A stretch of DNA of 47,275 nt, from positions 2,680,744 to 2,728,018 of the forward strand of contig CP070707.1 of NCBI GenBank assembly GCA_020350205.1, in the 5' to 3' direction. The DNA is from a bacterium (GTDB lineage Bacteria > Calditrichota > Calditrichia > RBG-13-44-9). The notes under the pieces are model-generated. The model saw only the letters and a program-made list of their open reading frames with translations. It was not told where the DNA came from and ran no database searches. Position numbers and translations under genes: made by a program. Numbering within the stretch: the first letter of the stretch is position 1; every line of letters starts with the position of its first letter. This document shows, piece by piece, positions 29,122 to 37,459 of this stretch.

Positions 29122-30771
29122 ATGCGTGAAATTCATGCACCCCGAGGTCGTACAATGTTAACCAAAGGGTGGCATCAGGAAGCCGCATTAAGAATGCTGA
29201 TGAACAACCTGGACCCGGATGTGGCTGAAAAACCGGAAGATCTGATTGTATATGGAGGCACCGGAAAAGCTGCGCGGGATTGGAATGCATATGATGCTAT
29301 CATAAAAACCTTAAAAAACCTGGAAAATGACGAAACCCTGCTTGTTCAGTCAGGCAAACCGGTGGGTATTTTCCGGACCCACACCTACGCACCCCGGGTA
29401 TTGATCGCTAACTCAAATCTGGTCGGACATTGGAACAATTGGGATTATTTCAGAGATCTGGAGAAAAAAGGGCTCATTATGTATGGACAGATGACTGCCG
29501 GGAGCTGGATCTATATTGGTACCCAGGGTATACTCCAGGGAACCTACGAGACGTTTGCTGAGATAGCCCGTAAAAAATTTAACGGAGATCTTCGGGGCAC
29601 ATTGTCTCTTACCGCAGGTTTGGGTGGTATGGGAGGTGCCCAACCATTAGCTATTACAATGAACAATGGTGTTGCCCTGGTAGTGGAAGTGGATGAGCAT
29701 CGAATTAAGAGAAGACTGGATACAAAATATCTCGATATAATGACCCGCAATGAAGATGAAGCTATTCGTCTTGCTGTGGAATCAAAAGAAAAAAAACAGG
29801 CGGTATCGATTGGATTATTGGGGAATGCAGCATCGGTTTTTAACAATTTAGTACGAAAAAATATTATTCCGGATATTGTAACAGATCAAACCTCTGCACA
29901 TGATGAATTAAATGGCTACGTGCCGGCAGGTATCTCCTATGAAGAAGCACTGGAGCTTAGGACTTCTGATCCCCAAAAGTATATCCGCCTGGCTTATCAG
30001 AGTATGAAAGATCACTGCCGCGCTATGCTTGAAATGCAGAAACAGGGTGCGGAAGTTTTTGATTACGGAAATAATCTGCGCGGACAGGCTGAAAAAGCCG
30101 GGCTGGCAAATGCCTTTGATTATCCCGGTTTTGTACCGGCCTATATCCGGCCGCTGTTTTGCCAGGGAAAGGGACCGTTTCGCTGGGCAGCACTCTCTGG
30201 AGATCCAGAAGATATCTATGCTACTGATGAATTAATCAAAACCCTTTTTCCACAGGATAAAGCTTTAGTCAGATGGATCGATATGGCCCAGAAGCGAGTA
30301 CAGTTTCAGGGTTTGCCTACCCGCATTTGCTGGCTGGGTTATGGAGACCGGGCAAAAGCCGGTCTTGCCATAAATGATTTAGTGAAGAAGGGATCGATAA
30401 AAGCGCCAATTGTGATCGGCCGGGACCATTTAGATTGCGGTTCTGTCGCCTCTCCCAATCGTGAGACAGAAGCAATGCGGGATGGAAGCGATGCCATTGC
30501 AGATTGGCCTTTATTGAACGGAATGCTTAATGTTGCTTCGGGTGCATCCTGGGTGAGTATGCATAATGGCGGTGGTGTTGGGATCGGCCTATCCCAGCAC
30601 TCCGGGGTGGTGATGGTCGCTGATGGTACAGATGATACTTCTGTTCGGATAGAAAGGGTGCTTACCAATGATCCGGGTACAGGTGTCATGCGTCATGTGG
30701 ATGCAGGCTACCCCGAGGCCATTGAATTTGCAAAGTACAAGAAGGTCAAAATACCTATGCTGCCGGATTAA
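29122..30771 (+). CDS. hutU: Urocanate hydratase
   Basis: Urocanase (549 aa) converts urocanate to 4-imidazolone-5-propionate in histidine degradation, using a tightly bound NAD+. The sequence has the [11 protein letters not shown] start region, the [15 protein letters not shown]ossmann loop (about 163-177), and the TRICWLGYG motif with C403, which aligns by position with active-site Cys410 of the Pseudomonas enzyme. [20 protein letters not shown] is intact except that the residue before the Gly is Cys439, where I recall Ser as usual. A strong AAGGAGGAAT site precedes the ATG. No hutH, hutI or formiminoglutamate gene is nearby, so this step is encoded alone. Confidence 0.97.
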   Translation: MREIHAPRGRTMLTKGWHQEAALRMLMNNLDPDVAEKPEDLIVYGGTGKAARDWNAYDAIIKTLKNLENDETLLVQSGKPVGIFRTHTYAPRVLIANSNLVGHWNNWDYFRDLEKKGLIMYGQMTAGSWIYIGTQGILQGTYETFAEIARKKFNGDLRGTLSLTAGLGGMGGAQPLAITMNNGVALVVEVDEHRIKRRLDTKYLDIMTRNEDEAIRLAVESKEKKQAVSIGLLGNAASVFNNLVRKNIIPDIVTDQTSAHDELNGYVPAGISYEEALELRTSDPQKYIRLAYQSMKDHCRAMLEMQKQGAEVFDYGNNLRGQAEKAGLANAFDYPGFVPAYIRPLFCQGKGPFRWAALSGDPEDIYATDELIKTLFPQDKALVRWIDMAQKRVQFQGLPTRICWLGYGDRAKAGLAINDLVKKGSIKAPIVIGRDHLDCGSVASPNRETEAMRDGSDAIADWPLLNGMLNVASGASWVSMHNGGGVGIGLSQHSGVVMVADGTDDTSVRIERVLTNDPGTGVMRHVDAGYPEAIEFAKYKKVKIPMLPD

Positions 30772-30872
30772 GTGCGCTGTTTTGTGAAAAGGGTGCAGAG
30801 TTTAAACACGCCACTTTCTGCAGCAGAATCTTTGCATTTCAGTTATGCATGAAGGTGTGTTATTCGGTTAAT

Positions 30873-30919
30873 AAACCCGTTTCCAGAAGAAATTAGCTGG
30901 AGAACGGGTTTCTTCTTTT
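30873..30919 (+). terminator. Intrinsic terminator after hutU
   Basis: AAACCCGTT pairs with AACGGGTTT, and an inner CCAG pairs with CTGG across a small internal bulge, with a loop of about ten bases. The tail is CTTCTTTT. It lies about 100 bp after hutU and before the convergent creD. The T tract supports + strand use; it may also help stop - strand transcription. Confidence 0.8.
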
Positions 30920-30990
30920 ATGCGGGTGCAAAATTCATAGTTACTTCAAATTTCTGTAGATTTTTAATCAATCTGCGGTGACGTAATCGT

Positions 30991-32328
30991 TCAGCTCACT
31001 TTTTCAAAAGATGAAGTATCATTTTTTTCCCTCGGAAGCAAGGTGTACCAGTTCAGATTACGGGTTAGATACATGACGGTTGACAGGGCGATAAATAAGC
31101 CAATACTGCCCAGGAGAAGTGCATAATCCTCCAATTGAAGGTCAATATACAGAAATCCGTATAACAGGGTAAGAACTGACGTAATAATAATCATAAACTT
31201 CGTATCCTGCAAAATTGCTTTTGAATATAGGGTGATCAAAAGGATCAGGCTGAGACTGGCAATTGTATAAGCGATTGGGAAATAAAGGTGTTCGGATAAT
31301 GATAATAGCAGTATGTAAAATAGTACTAATGCCGATCCCACCAGCAGATACTGAACGGGATGAAGCATTTTTGTATTCAGAATCTCGATGAGGAAAAAAG
31401 CCAGAAAAGTGAGGCCGATAAACATGATAGCATATTTAACTGTCCGCATGGTTTTCTGGTATTGATCAACCGGGAGAATGAGTTGTACGCCGAAGTAGGT
31501 ATTATCCAGAGTCAGGTCCTTGTTATAGGTAACTTGCGGAATATTTCGGTTCAAATGGAGGACTTTCCATTCTGCCTCAAATCCTCTGTCATTGATTTCA
31601 CGCATTGTTGGGAGATAATCTCCCACGAAGCTGGGATGTTCCCAGGTTGCTTTGATTCGGGAAAAGGTTTCCTTGCCGAGAGGTGTAAAACTTAGTTCGG
31701 TGTTTCCGTTCAGGCCTAAAGCACAGCTGAATATATAGCGTTCCTTTTCCGGATTTAGAGGTGACTTCATGTGAAATCCCTGTGAGAGCGCCGCACAGTT
31801 CTTTATCCCGGGCTGGATTTCTGAAGGACTTGCATCCCAGTGGAACATGACTTCATCAGTTACCCCTTTCATGTCGGAAATACCAAATTCAACCACCGCC
31901 TGATCGTATTGAATAATACCATTATTCAGATCCAGATCCTGCAGGTGAGACAGATTGAAATTTCCACAAATTGATGCATCAAACGAATATAGCAGAATCT
32001 CAAAAATACTCCGGTATCTTATTTCGGGTTGGATTTCTCCAGCAAAAACTAGAGAATCAGGGAGTAAATATATATAGCGGGTAAAAATCTGTTTACCCCC
32101 ATAATTATCCGTTTTAGTAAATTCAACCGGTATCGAGAGAACCGGTCCGGTGAGTTTCTGTTTTTCTCCCCATTTTTCTGTAACTTCTTGTATCACATCC
32201 TTGCGCCGATTTTCCCGCTCGTAAATAATATACTGGATAATAAGAGTGGGAACGAGTAACAGAATAACCAAACCTGCAATGATTACCATTTTTATACTTA
32301 CGGGAATTTTTGATTTTTCTCCAATCAT
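30991..32328 (-). CDS. creD: CreD/Cet-family inner-membrane protein
   Basis: This 445-residue protein matches CreD in layout. An N-terminal membrane helix (about 12-33) is followed by a motif typical of the family, KWGEKQKLTGPVLSIPVEF, a large extracytoplasmic domain (about 34-310), and five C-terminal membrane helices. In E. coli creD is induced by CreBC and affects envelope integrity and colicin E2 tolerance; its biochemical role is unclear. I chose ATG 32328 because AAGGAGGG lies 4 bases upstream. A longer frame up to 32436 overlaps the upstream gene. No creA, creB or creC is nearby. It begins 37 bp after uppS, so they are probably one operon. Confidence 0.9.
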   Translation of the reverse strand: MIGEKSKIPVSIKMVIIAGLVILLLVPTLIIQYIIYERENRRKDVIQEVTEKWGEKQKLTGPVLSIPVEFTKTDNYGGKQIFTRYIYLLPDSLVFAGEIQPEIRYRSIFEILLYSFDASICGNFNLSHLQDLDLNNGIIQYDQAVVEFGISDMKGVTDEVMFHWDASPSEIQPGIKNCAALSQGFHMKSPLNPEKERYIFSCALGLNGNTELSFTPLGKETFSRIKATWEHPSFVGDYLPTMREINDRGFEAEWKVLHLNRNIPQVTYNKDLTLDNTYFGVQLILPVDQYQKTMRTVKYAIMFIGLTFLAFFLIEILNTKMLHPVQYLLVGSALVLFYILLLSLSEHLYFPIAYTIASLSLILLITLYSKAILQDTKFMIIITSVLTLLYGFLYIDLQLEDYALLLGSIGLFIALSTVMYLTRNLNWYTLLPREKNDTSSFEKVS

Positions 32329-32365
32329 TATACCCTCCTTGTGAATCATTTTCATGAAGATAAAT

Positions 32366-33103
32366 TTAGACAACGGCATTTTGTGGAATCTGACCAAATC
32401 GTCTTTCCCGTTTTTGAAAGTCACCCAAGGCTTCACAGAAATTTTCAGAACTGAAATCAGGCCACATCACAGGGGTGAAATAAAGTTCAGCATAAGCGCA
32501 TTCCCATAACAGGAAGTCTGATAATCTTTTTTCTCCACCCGTTCTGATTAGTAAATCAACATCCGGAGAAGATTCCCAGGGATAGATGCTGTTTGTCAGC
32601 AGGTTTTCAAAATTTTCCATTGATATATTGGACTCCTGTGAGAGCCGTTTTGCTGCCTGAAGAATCATCTCCTTCGAAGAATAATCCACTGCTACTCGAA
32701 GATGTAAATTTTGACCCGCAGCGGTTACTTCCTCTGCATGTTCTATCAAATCAATTATCTGGGGTTGCAGACGATCTCTTCTTCCGATAATACTTAAACG
32801 GATGCCGTTTTTAATGCACTTTTCAATTTCATTTTTCAGGTAGGATTGAAACAGGCCCATAAGAAAATCAACCTCATATCTGGGACGACGCCAGTTATCT
32901 GAAGAAAAAGCAAACAGGGTGAGAGTCCCGATATTGAGATCGGGCGCTGCTTCAACAATTTCTCTAACCCGTGAAGCCCCAGCCTGGTGACCCTGAAAAC
33001 GAGCCTTTCCCTGCCGGGTAGCCCACCGACCGTTTCCATCCATGATAAGGGCGACGTGCAATTTATCTTCTGTCTGAGAACCGGAAAATTTAGTCATACT
33101 CAT
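32366..33103 (-). CDS. uppS: Cis-prenyltransferase (undecaprenyl diphosphate synthase family)
   Basis: The 245-residue enzyme belongs to the family that adds cis isoprene units to an allylic diphosphate, normally to make the C55 lipid carrier for cell-wall synthesis. The signature MDGNGRWA has catalytic D22. FAFSSDNWRRP and a C-terminal RTGGEKRLSDFLLWECAYAE region follow. Canonical UppS more often has FSTENW and RTSGE..ISNFLLWQ, so this looks like a second subfamily whose chain length may differ. The start at 33103 follows AAAGGGATT; in-frame ATG 33097 is an alternative. It is not beside cdsA, dxr or frr. Confidence 0.9.
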   Translation of the reverse strand: MSMTKFSGSQTEDKLHVALIMDGNGRWATRQGKARFQGHQAGASRVREIVEAAPDLNIGTLTLFAFSSDNWRRPRYEVDFLMGLFQSYLKNEIEKCIKNGIRLSIIGRRDRLQPQIIDLIEHAEEVTAAGQNLHLRVAVDYSSKEMILQAAKRLSQESNISMENFENLLTNSIYPWESSPDVDLLIRTGGEKRLSDFLLWECAYAELYFTPVMWPDFSSENFCEALGDFQKRERRFGQIPQNAVV

Positions 33104-33152
33104 AATCCCTTTCTGTGTTAACATTCAATAACCTGTCGCTCAACCATAGATA

Positions 33153-33181
33153 AATTCAGCTGTTTTACAGCCTTCTGAATT
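33153..33181. repeat. Inverted repeat upstream of the cis-prenyltransferase gene
   Basis: AATTCAG at 33153-33159 is repeated inversely as CTGAATT at 33175-33181. Inside it, CTG (33160-33162) and CAG (33168-33170) flank TTTTA, leaving a four-base CCTT bulge. The two arms give about ten pairs. It lies 50 to 78 bp upstream of the proposed start of the - strand gene, so it could be an operator or a leader hairpin. There is no T tract to suggest a terminator. Confidence 0.4.
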
Positions 33182-33261
33182 GAGCTGCAGACCGACATTC
33201 AATTTTATACTATATCTGTTTTTTCATTTTCTCATGGTGTATACTTCATCTCAAAATTCAA

Positions 33262-33489
33262 TACATTCATGAAATTGCACAGGTGCTCAATGCGGTGCTT
33301 TTAATACTAATCCTTGCAACGTTCTTCATGTTGGGTATTTCTTTGACTTCAGTAGAGCGGAAAGATTTCACTCTCAAGAGAATCCTCATGATATTTTCCC
33401 CGGGAGTAAAAAAAGACCAGGAACCTGAATCGGTACAGACGGTATTATTTTTGTGGAAACATAAAGACGTTTTTAATACATCGTTTTGA
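33262..33489 (+). pseudogene. Possible remnant of a BASS-type (bile acid:Na+ symporter) N-terminus
   Basis: From about 33271 the frame reads EIAQVLNAVLLILILATFFM followed by LGISLTS and LKRIL. This resembles the first membrane helix and the (A)TMxxMGLSLT stretch of BASS-family transporters. After about residue 45 the likeness disappears and a stop follows at 33487. A GTG at 33283 could give a 68-residue product, but no ribosome binding site is evident. It may be a decayed fragment, a small unrelated membrane protein or chance. The assignment is tentative. Confidence 0.25.
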
Positions 33490-33663
33490 ATAATTCGCAC
33501 GGAATTGATCGTGATTTTATAAAAAGAGAACCCTGCAATCTTTAAATTAGGTATTACCGCCATTATCCGATTATATTTGTAAGGTTTTACCAGGGAAATA
33601 CGTGTCAATGTGGAAATGAACACGATACGCGGTCCTATTTTTACACAAATTTACTTTTATGTT

Positions 33664-33703
33664 TTGCAAAAGAATTGAGACAACTTTGAGAAAACTTTGA
33701 GAA
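33664..33703 (+). promoter_or_regulatory. Putative operator: 11-bp direct repeats with TTGAGA cores
   Basis: TTGAGA occurs at 33675, 33686 and 33697, exactly 11 bp apart. The last two units are identical over 11 bases (AACTTTGAGAA). A weaker TTGCAA at 33664 keeps the same phase. PhoB-type winged-helix proteins bind 11-bp direct repeats as tandem dimers, and the adjacent gene encodes such a domain. The last repeat ends 7 bp before ATG 33710 and overlaps the only ribosome-binding-like bases, so occupancy could block expression. Function is inferred. Confidence 0.5.
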
Positions 33704-33709
33704 ATTTTA

Positions 33710-36430
33710 ATGGATGAAAATATTCAAGGATACCAGTTTAATGGGATTTTCCTTGATACGATGAACCGGGAGCTTCGTCTGAGGGGAGAAATTATTTCCC
33801 TGAATGCCAAGTATTTCGATGTGCTGGTTTACCTTGTGGAAAATCATCATCGTTTGGTAAGTAAAGAGGAGCTATTCGAAAAAATCTGGACCGATGTGAT
33901 TGTAACGGATTGGGCATTAAGCCAGTGTATTAAGGATATTCGGAAAGCTTTAGGAGATAATGCACGTCACCCCATCTACATAAAAACCTTTCCCAAGCAT
34001 GGGTTTATGTTCTTGATAGAACCGCATCCCGTAATTGAATCCGGAAATCATAAATCCCAAAAGAAATTCTCCCTTAAACGCCCTTTTAAATTTCTTGATT
34101 ATTATGCGGAAACTGATGCTGATATTTTCTTTGGAAGAGAATCTGAAATAGAGAACCTCTCTTCAAAGATTTTAGCTCACCGCTCTTTTTTATTATATGG
34201 TCGTTCCGGAGTAGGTAAAAGTTCAATTATTCATGCTGGAATTGTGCCCGCTCTCAAAAATGAAGGTCACCAAGTTCTGGTATTTAGGACATTTCATAAT
34301 CCAACAGAAGAGATACTGGAATTTTTTACAAACGAGAAATCCGGAGATGCCGCAATAGATATTCGGGATTTTCGCAAGTATATAAAAGAACTCACAGATC
34401 GAAATATTATATTAATTTTTGACCAGTTTGAGCAATTTTTTTTACACATTTCTGCACAAATACAGGAACATTTTCTATCCACTCTACAGCAACTCCTTGA
34501 AATAGAACCACAAAAAATAAAAGTCGTTTTTGTTCTTCGGGAGGATCATTTGGCAGATATGAATGTCCTAAAAAAGGTTCTTCCGGAAATATTCTTTAAC
34601 GAATATCGTTTACTGAAATTATCCTGCTCCCAGGCTGCGAGAGCAATCATTGAACCCAGTCGGAAATTACACTTTGAGGTCGAAAAAGATCTGGTCGATG
34701 CTATTGTGGATGATTTGTGCGATGTTGATTCGATAGATCCGCCTCAGCTTCAGATTGTCTGTGATACCCTGTTTGATGTAAGAGATAATTCCTCCGTTCT
34801 CTCCTTAACCAGTTACCTGAAGTTAGGTGGTGCAGAGAAAATTTTGAGTGACTATCTGGATAAGGTTGTTCAAAGATTAGATGGTAAGCAGAGTCAACTT
34901 GCGAAATTCATTCTTCTGACTTTGATCTCCGAAGATGGACAACGCCAGATTTTACCTCTAGATAAATTAGCTTTCTATCATGAAGATAAGAACAAACAGC
35001 CTGATCACTTACAACCTGTCATATCTTATCTCGCAGAGGCCCGTCTCATTCGAACCCTGAGAGAGGAAGGTGAAATATGGATAGAATTGACACATGATTT
35101 TCTGGTGTCGGAAATCTCCCGCTGGCAATCTGAAGAAGTAATTTTGTTGAAAAGGATTCAGGCCATTATGGAGAGAGCACTGCATAATTATGAATCCCAT
35201 CAGCTTCTTTTAGATGAAGAAACCTTGCAGCTGGTTTTGCCCTTAGGGCAGCAACTTAGTCTTACAGATACCCAGTATGACTTATTAATACAGAGCGTGT
35301 TAAATAGGGGCCAAACCATTCCTGAATGGTTGATTTTAGTTTCAAAATCCGGTTTTATGCATATATCGCAGGCATTCAGAAATTCTAATCCGGACATTCG
35401 AATGGCAGCTATACAAAGCGGGCGTCATTTAAAAAATGATCAGTTGATGGTGCTATTGACTCATCACGCATTGTGGGATGAAGACATGAGTGTTCGGAGA
35501 GCAGCCGGGATTGTTCTTGCTGAAAAGTACCCGGATAACTATTTGAAGAGTATGCTCAGTCAGGAAACCGATAGTAAAGCAGGAATTATGCGGATTTCCA
35601 TTTCACTCGCATTTGTTCGCGATCATGATAAACGACTGTTTCAATTAAGGAAGCTACCCTGGCTTATATCGATGACAATTCTGCTGGGATTAATATCAGT
35701 GCGCATCCGTCGTTCCAGGTTCCTCATTTCGAAGCAAACTATAGGAGGAGCATTAGGTTCCGGTTTTGCGGGATTACTGGTTGGAGTTTTTTTAGGAATT
35801 GTCCTTGTCAGCTATCGCAATATGCCTGCGTATGAATCTATGACTCTGATCCTGGTTCTGGCAAGTTTAGGACTCTTTGCCAGCATGTTTGCAGGCTTTG
35901 GAATATCTCTGGGACTAAGCTGTTTCAGGGTCGTGAGTTACCGACACAGTCCCTATTGGCAAATTGTTGGTGCAATACTGGGAGGGGCTGGAATTGGGGC
36001 AATTCTTCATTTTTTAGGTGTGGATACGTTTTTTGCATTATTCGGACAACAACTGAAGGGAATTGCCGGAGCATATGAAGGGGCGCTGGTTGGATTGGGT
36101 CTGGCAGCCGGTGCAGCACTTGGCGGTATCAAAGGGAAAAATAATTTGATATTGAAGGTATCACTCGCTGCGCTAGGAGCGATGTTAGCAGCCATTTTAT
36201 TAACCTTTATAGAAGGTAATCTTTTTAGTGCCAGCATAGAATCTATTGCCAGATCTTTTGCTGATTCACAGTTGAAATTGGAACCACTGGCTAATCTTTT
36301 TGGAGAAGCGCATTTTGGCAAATTGTCCCGTCTGATCCTGGGGGCCTTTGAAGGATTCCTTTTTGGCGGATTTACAGTGATGGGAATAGAATTGTTTTCA
36401 AGAAAAAATGAGAATTTGACTGACAAATAA
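33710..36430 (+). CDS. Winged-helix / STAND NTPase / HEAT-like / multi-pass membrane protein
   Basis: This 906-residue protein joins four parts. Residues 1-107 are an OmpR/PhoB-type winged helix (VSKEELFEKIW, LSQCIKDIRKALGD, KTFPKHGFMF). Residues about 125-460 are a STAND-like NTPase: a family entry motif (TDADIFFGRESEIE), Walker A GRSGVGKS at 164-171, Walker B IILIFDQFEQ with D238, and FVLREDHLADM. Residues about 530-630 have HEAT-like helical pairs (SNPDIRMAAIQSGR, MSVRRAAGIVLAE). From about 648 to 897 there are about seven Gly/Ala-rich hydrophobic helices. All NTPase motifs look intact. It could be a membrane-tethered signal-responsive regulator or a membrane-acting defence protein. The best fit to the NTPase is the nSTAND1 group; no exact function is known to me. 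Confidence 0.85.
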   Translation: MDENIQGYQFNGIFLDTMNRELRLRGEIISLNAKYFDVLVYLVENHHRLVSKEELFEKIWTDVIVTDWALSQCIKDIRKALGDNARHPIYIKTFPKHGFMFLIEPHPVIESGNHKSQKKFSLKRPFKFLDYYAETDADIFFGRESEIENLSSKILAHRSFLLYGRSGVGKSSIIHAGIVPALKNEGHQVLVFRTFHNPTEEILEFFTNEKSGDAAIDIRDFRKYIKELTDRNIILIFDQFEQFFLHISAQIQEHFLSTLQQLLEIEPQKIKVVFVLREDHLADMNVLKKVLPEIFFNEYRLLKLSCSQAARAIIEPSRKLHFEVEKDLVDAIVDDLCDVDSIDPPQLQIVCDTLFDVRDNSSVLSLTSYLKLGGAEKILSDYLDKVVQRLDGKQSQLAKFILLTLISEDGQRQILPLDKLAFYHEDKNKQPDHLQPVISYLAEARLIRTLREEGEIWIELTHDFLVSEISRWQSEEVILLKRIQAIMERALHNYESHQLLLDEETLQLVLPLGQQLSLTDTQYDLLIQSVLNRGQTIPEWLILVSKSGFMHISQAFRNSNPDIRMAAIQSGRHLKNDQLMVLLTHHALWDEDMSVRRAAGIVLAEKYPDNYLKSMLSQETDSKAGIMRISISLAFVRDHDKRLFQLRKLPWLISMTILLGLISVRIRRSRFLISKQTIGGALGSGFAGLLVGVFLGIVLVSYRNMPAYESMTLILVLASLGLFASMFAGFGISLGLSCFRVVSYRHSPYWQIVGAILGGAGIGAILHFLGVDTFFALFGQQLKGIAGAYEGALVGLGLAAGAALGGIKGKNNLILKVSLAALGAMLAAILLTFIEGNLFSASIESIARSFADSQLKLEPLANLFGEAHFGKLSRLILGAFEGFLFGGFTVMGIELFSRKNENLTDK

Positions 36431-36585
36431 AGTGAATAACTGCCGAATATTAAACTGCCCTGAAATATCTAAATGAACTTGAGAATTGGAAAGATGAAGT
36501 AGAATATTTCATCATGAGTTTTACATGTTCTCGCTCCTTGGATTTTTTTGAATACAACCTTGAATCATTGATGGAAGGAGAACCC

Positions 36586-37332
36586 ATGATAACAGAATTT
36601 CAGCAATACTTTATGGATAGATGGGAAAAATATTTTCCCCAGTCGGAATTACCCATTTGCTATTATTATACAAACCATCTTCTGGAAGATGATCCTCAGG
36701 AAAAATCATCCGGTCTCCGTTGTCTGATCGGGAACTTGGATAAGGTTCGAGAGGGGAATACATACATTTACCACCGGGAAAGTGGTGGTTGTTCAGGTGG
36801 AAAGAGGTATACTGGTTTTAATCACAAAATCAGACCCGATTTTGAATATTTTCTTTCCTGTGGAATACCCGATCAGGTGGAGGGAGAGCGTTATAAAAAA
36901 TCACCAGAACTGGTGCGGGAGCATCTAAAGAACCACCCCCCGTTTGAGGCACCCGGGAAGTATCTGGTGTTTAAGCGCTGGGATAAACTGCGTCATGGTG
37001 AACAACCGGTTGCAGTCATTTTCTTTGCAACCCCGGATGTACTGGCGGGATTATTTACTCTGGCCAATTTTGACCGACCTGATTCGCTGGGAGTGATTAC
37101 ACCCATGGGAGCGGGATGTGCTTCCATCATCAATTATCCTATGGAGGAATCCCGCACAGAGTATCCCCGTTGTATTCTGGGTATGTTTGATGTTTCCGCC
37201 CGTCCACACACACCACCAAATACTCTCTCTTTTGCTATCCCGATAAAGCGTTTTGAACAGATGGTCCATCAGATGGATGAGAGTTTTTTAATCACAGATT
37301 CATGGAATCGCATTAAAAAAAGACTGCCCTGA
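36586..37332 (+). CDS. DUF169 family protein
   Basis: This 248-residue soluble protein resembles the DUF169 (PF02596, COG2043) family, which has no established function. Recognisable parts are LPICYYYTNH near the N-terminus, the Gly/Cys segment SGGCSGGKRYTGF, PVAVIFFATPDVLAGLFTLA and ITPMGAGCASIINYPMEES. Several Cys residues (in SGGCSGG, FLSCGIP and GAGCAS) could bind a metal or cofactor. I chose ATG 36586 because GGAAGGAG lies 5 bases upstream; an in-frame ATG at 36514 lacks a site. It starts 155 bp after the STAND gene in the same direction; co-transcription is possible but unproved. Confidence 0.8.
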   Translation: MITEFQQYFMDRWEKYFPQSELPICYYYTNHLLEDDPQEKSSGLRCLIGNLDKVREGNTYIYHRESGGCSGGKRYTGFNHKIRPDFEYFLSCGIPDQVEGERYKKSPELVREHLKNHPPFEAPGKYLVFKRWDKLRHGEQPVAVIFFATPDVLAGLFTLANFDRPDSLGVITPMGAGCASIINYPMEESRTEYPRCILGMFDVSARPHTPPNTLSFAIPIKRFEQMVHQMDESFLITDSWNRIKKRLP

Positions 37333-37459
37333 ATTAAATTTTCCTGGCCGGAATAAGACTCCAGTAAAAATAATCTTTTTGCATAAATTGATTTGCGTTA
37401 TCCTCTCTTCACATGTAAAATGATACGATTTTTTCATTATTATAAATTAGGAGGCATAC

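Larger units (their letters stand above)
33104..33663. other. Intergenic region between divergent genes
   Basis: About 600 bp separate the - strand cis-prenyltransferase from the + strand winged-helix gene. It holds the inverted repeat near 33153, a possible broken reading frame at about 33262-33489, and the start of the operator repeats at its right edge. It is AT-rich. Promoters for both directions must lie here, but I cannot point to a convincing -35/-10 pair on either strand. I see no tRNA-like or intact protein-coding content. Confidence 0.6.
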
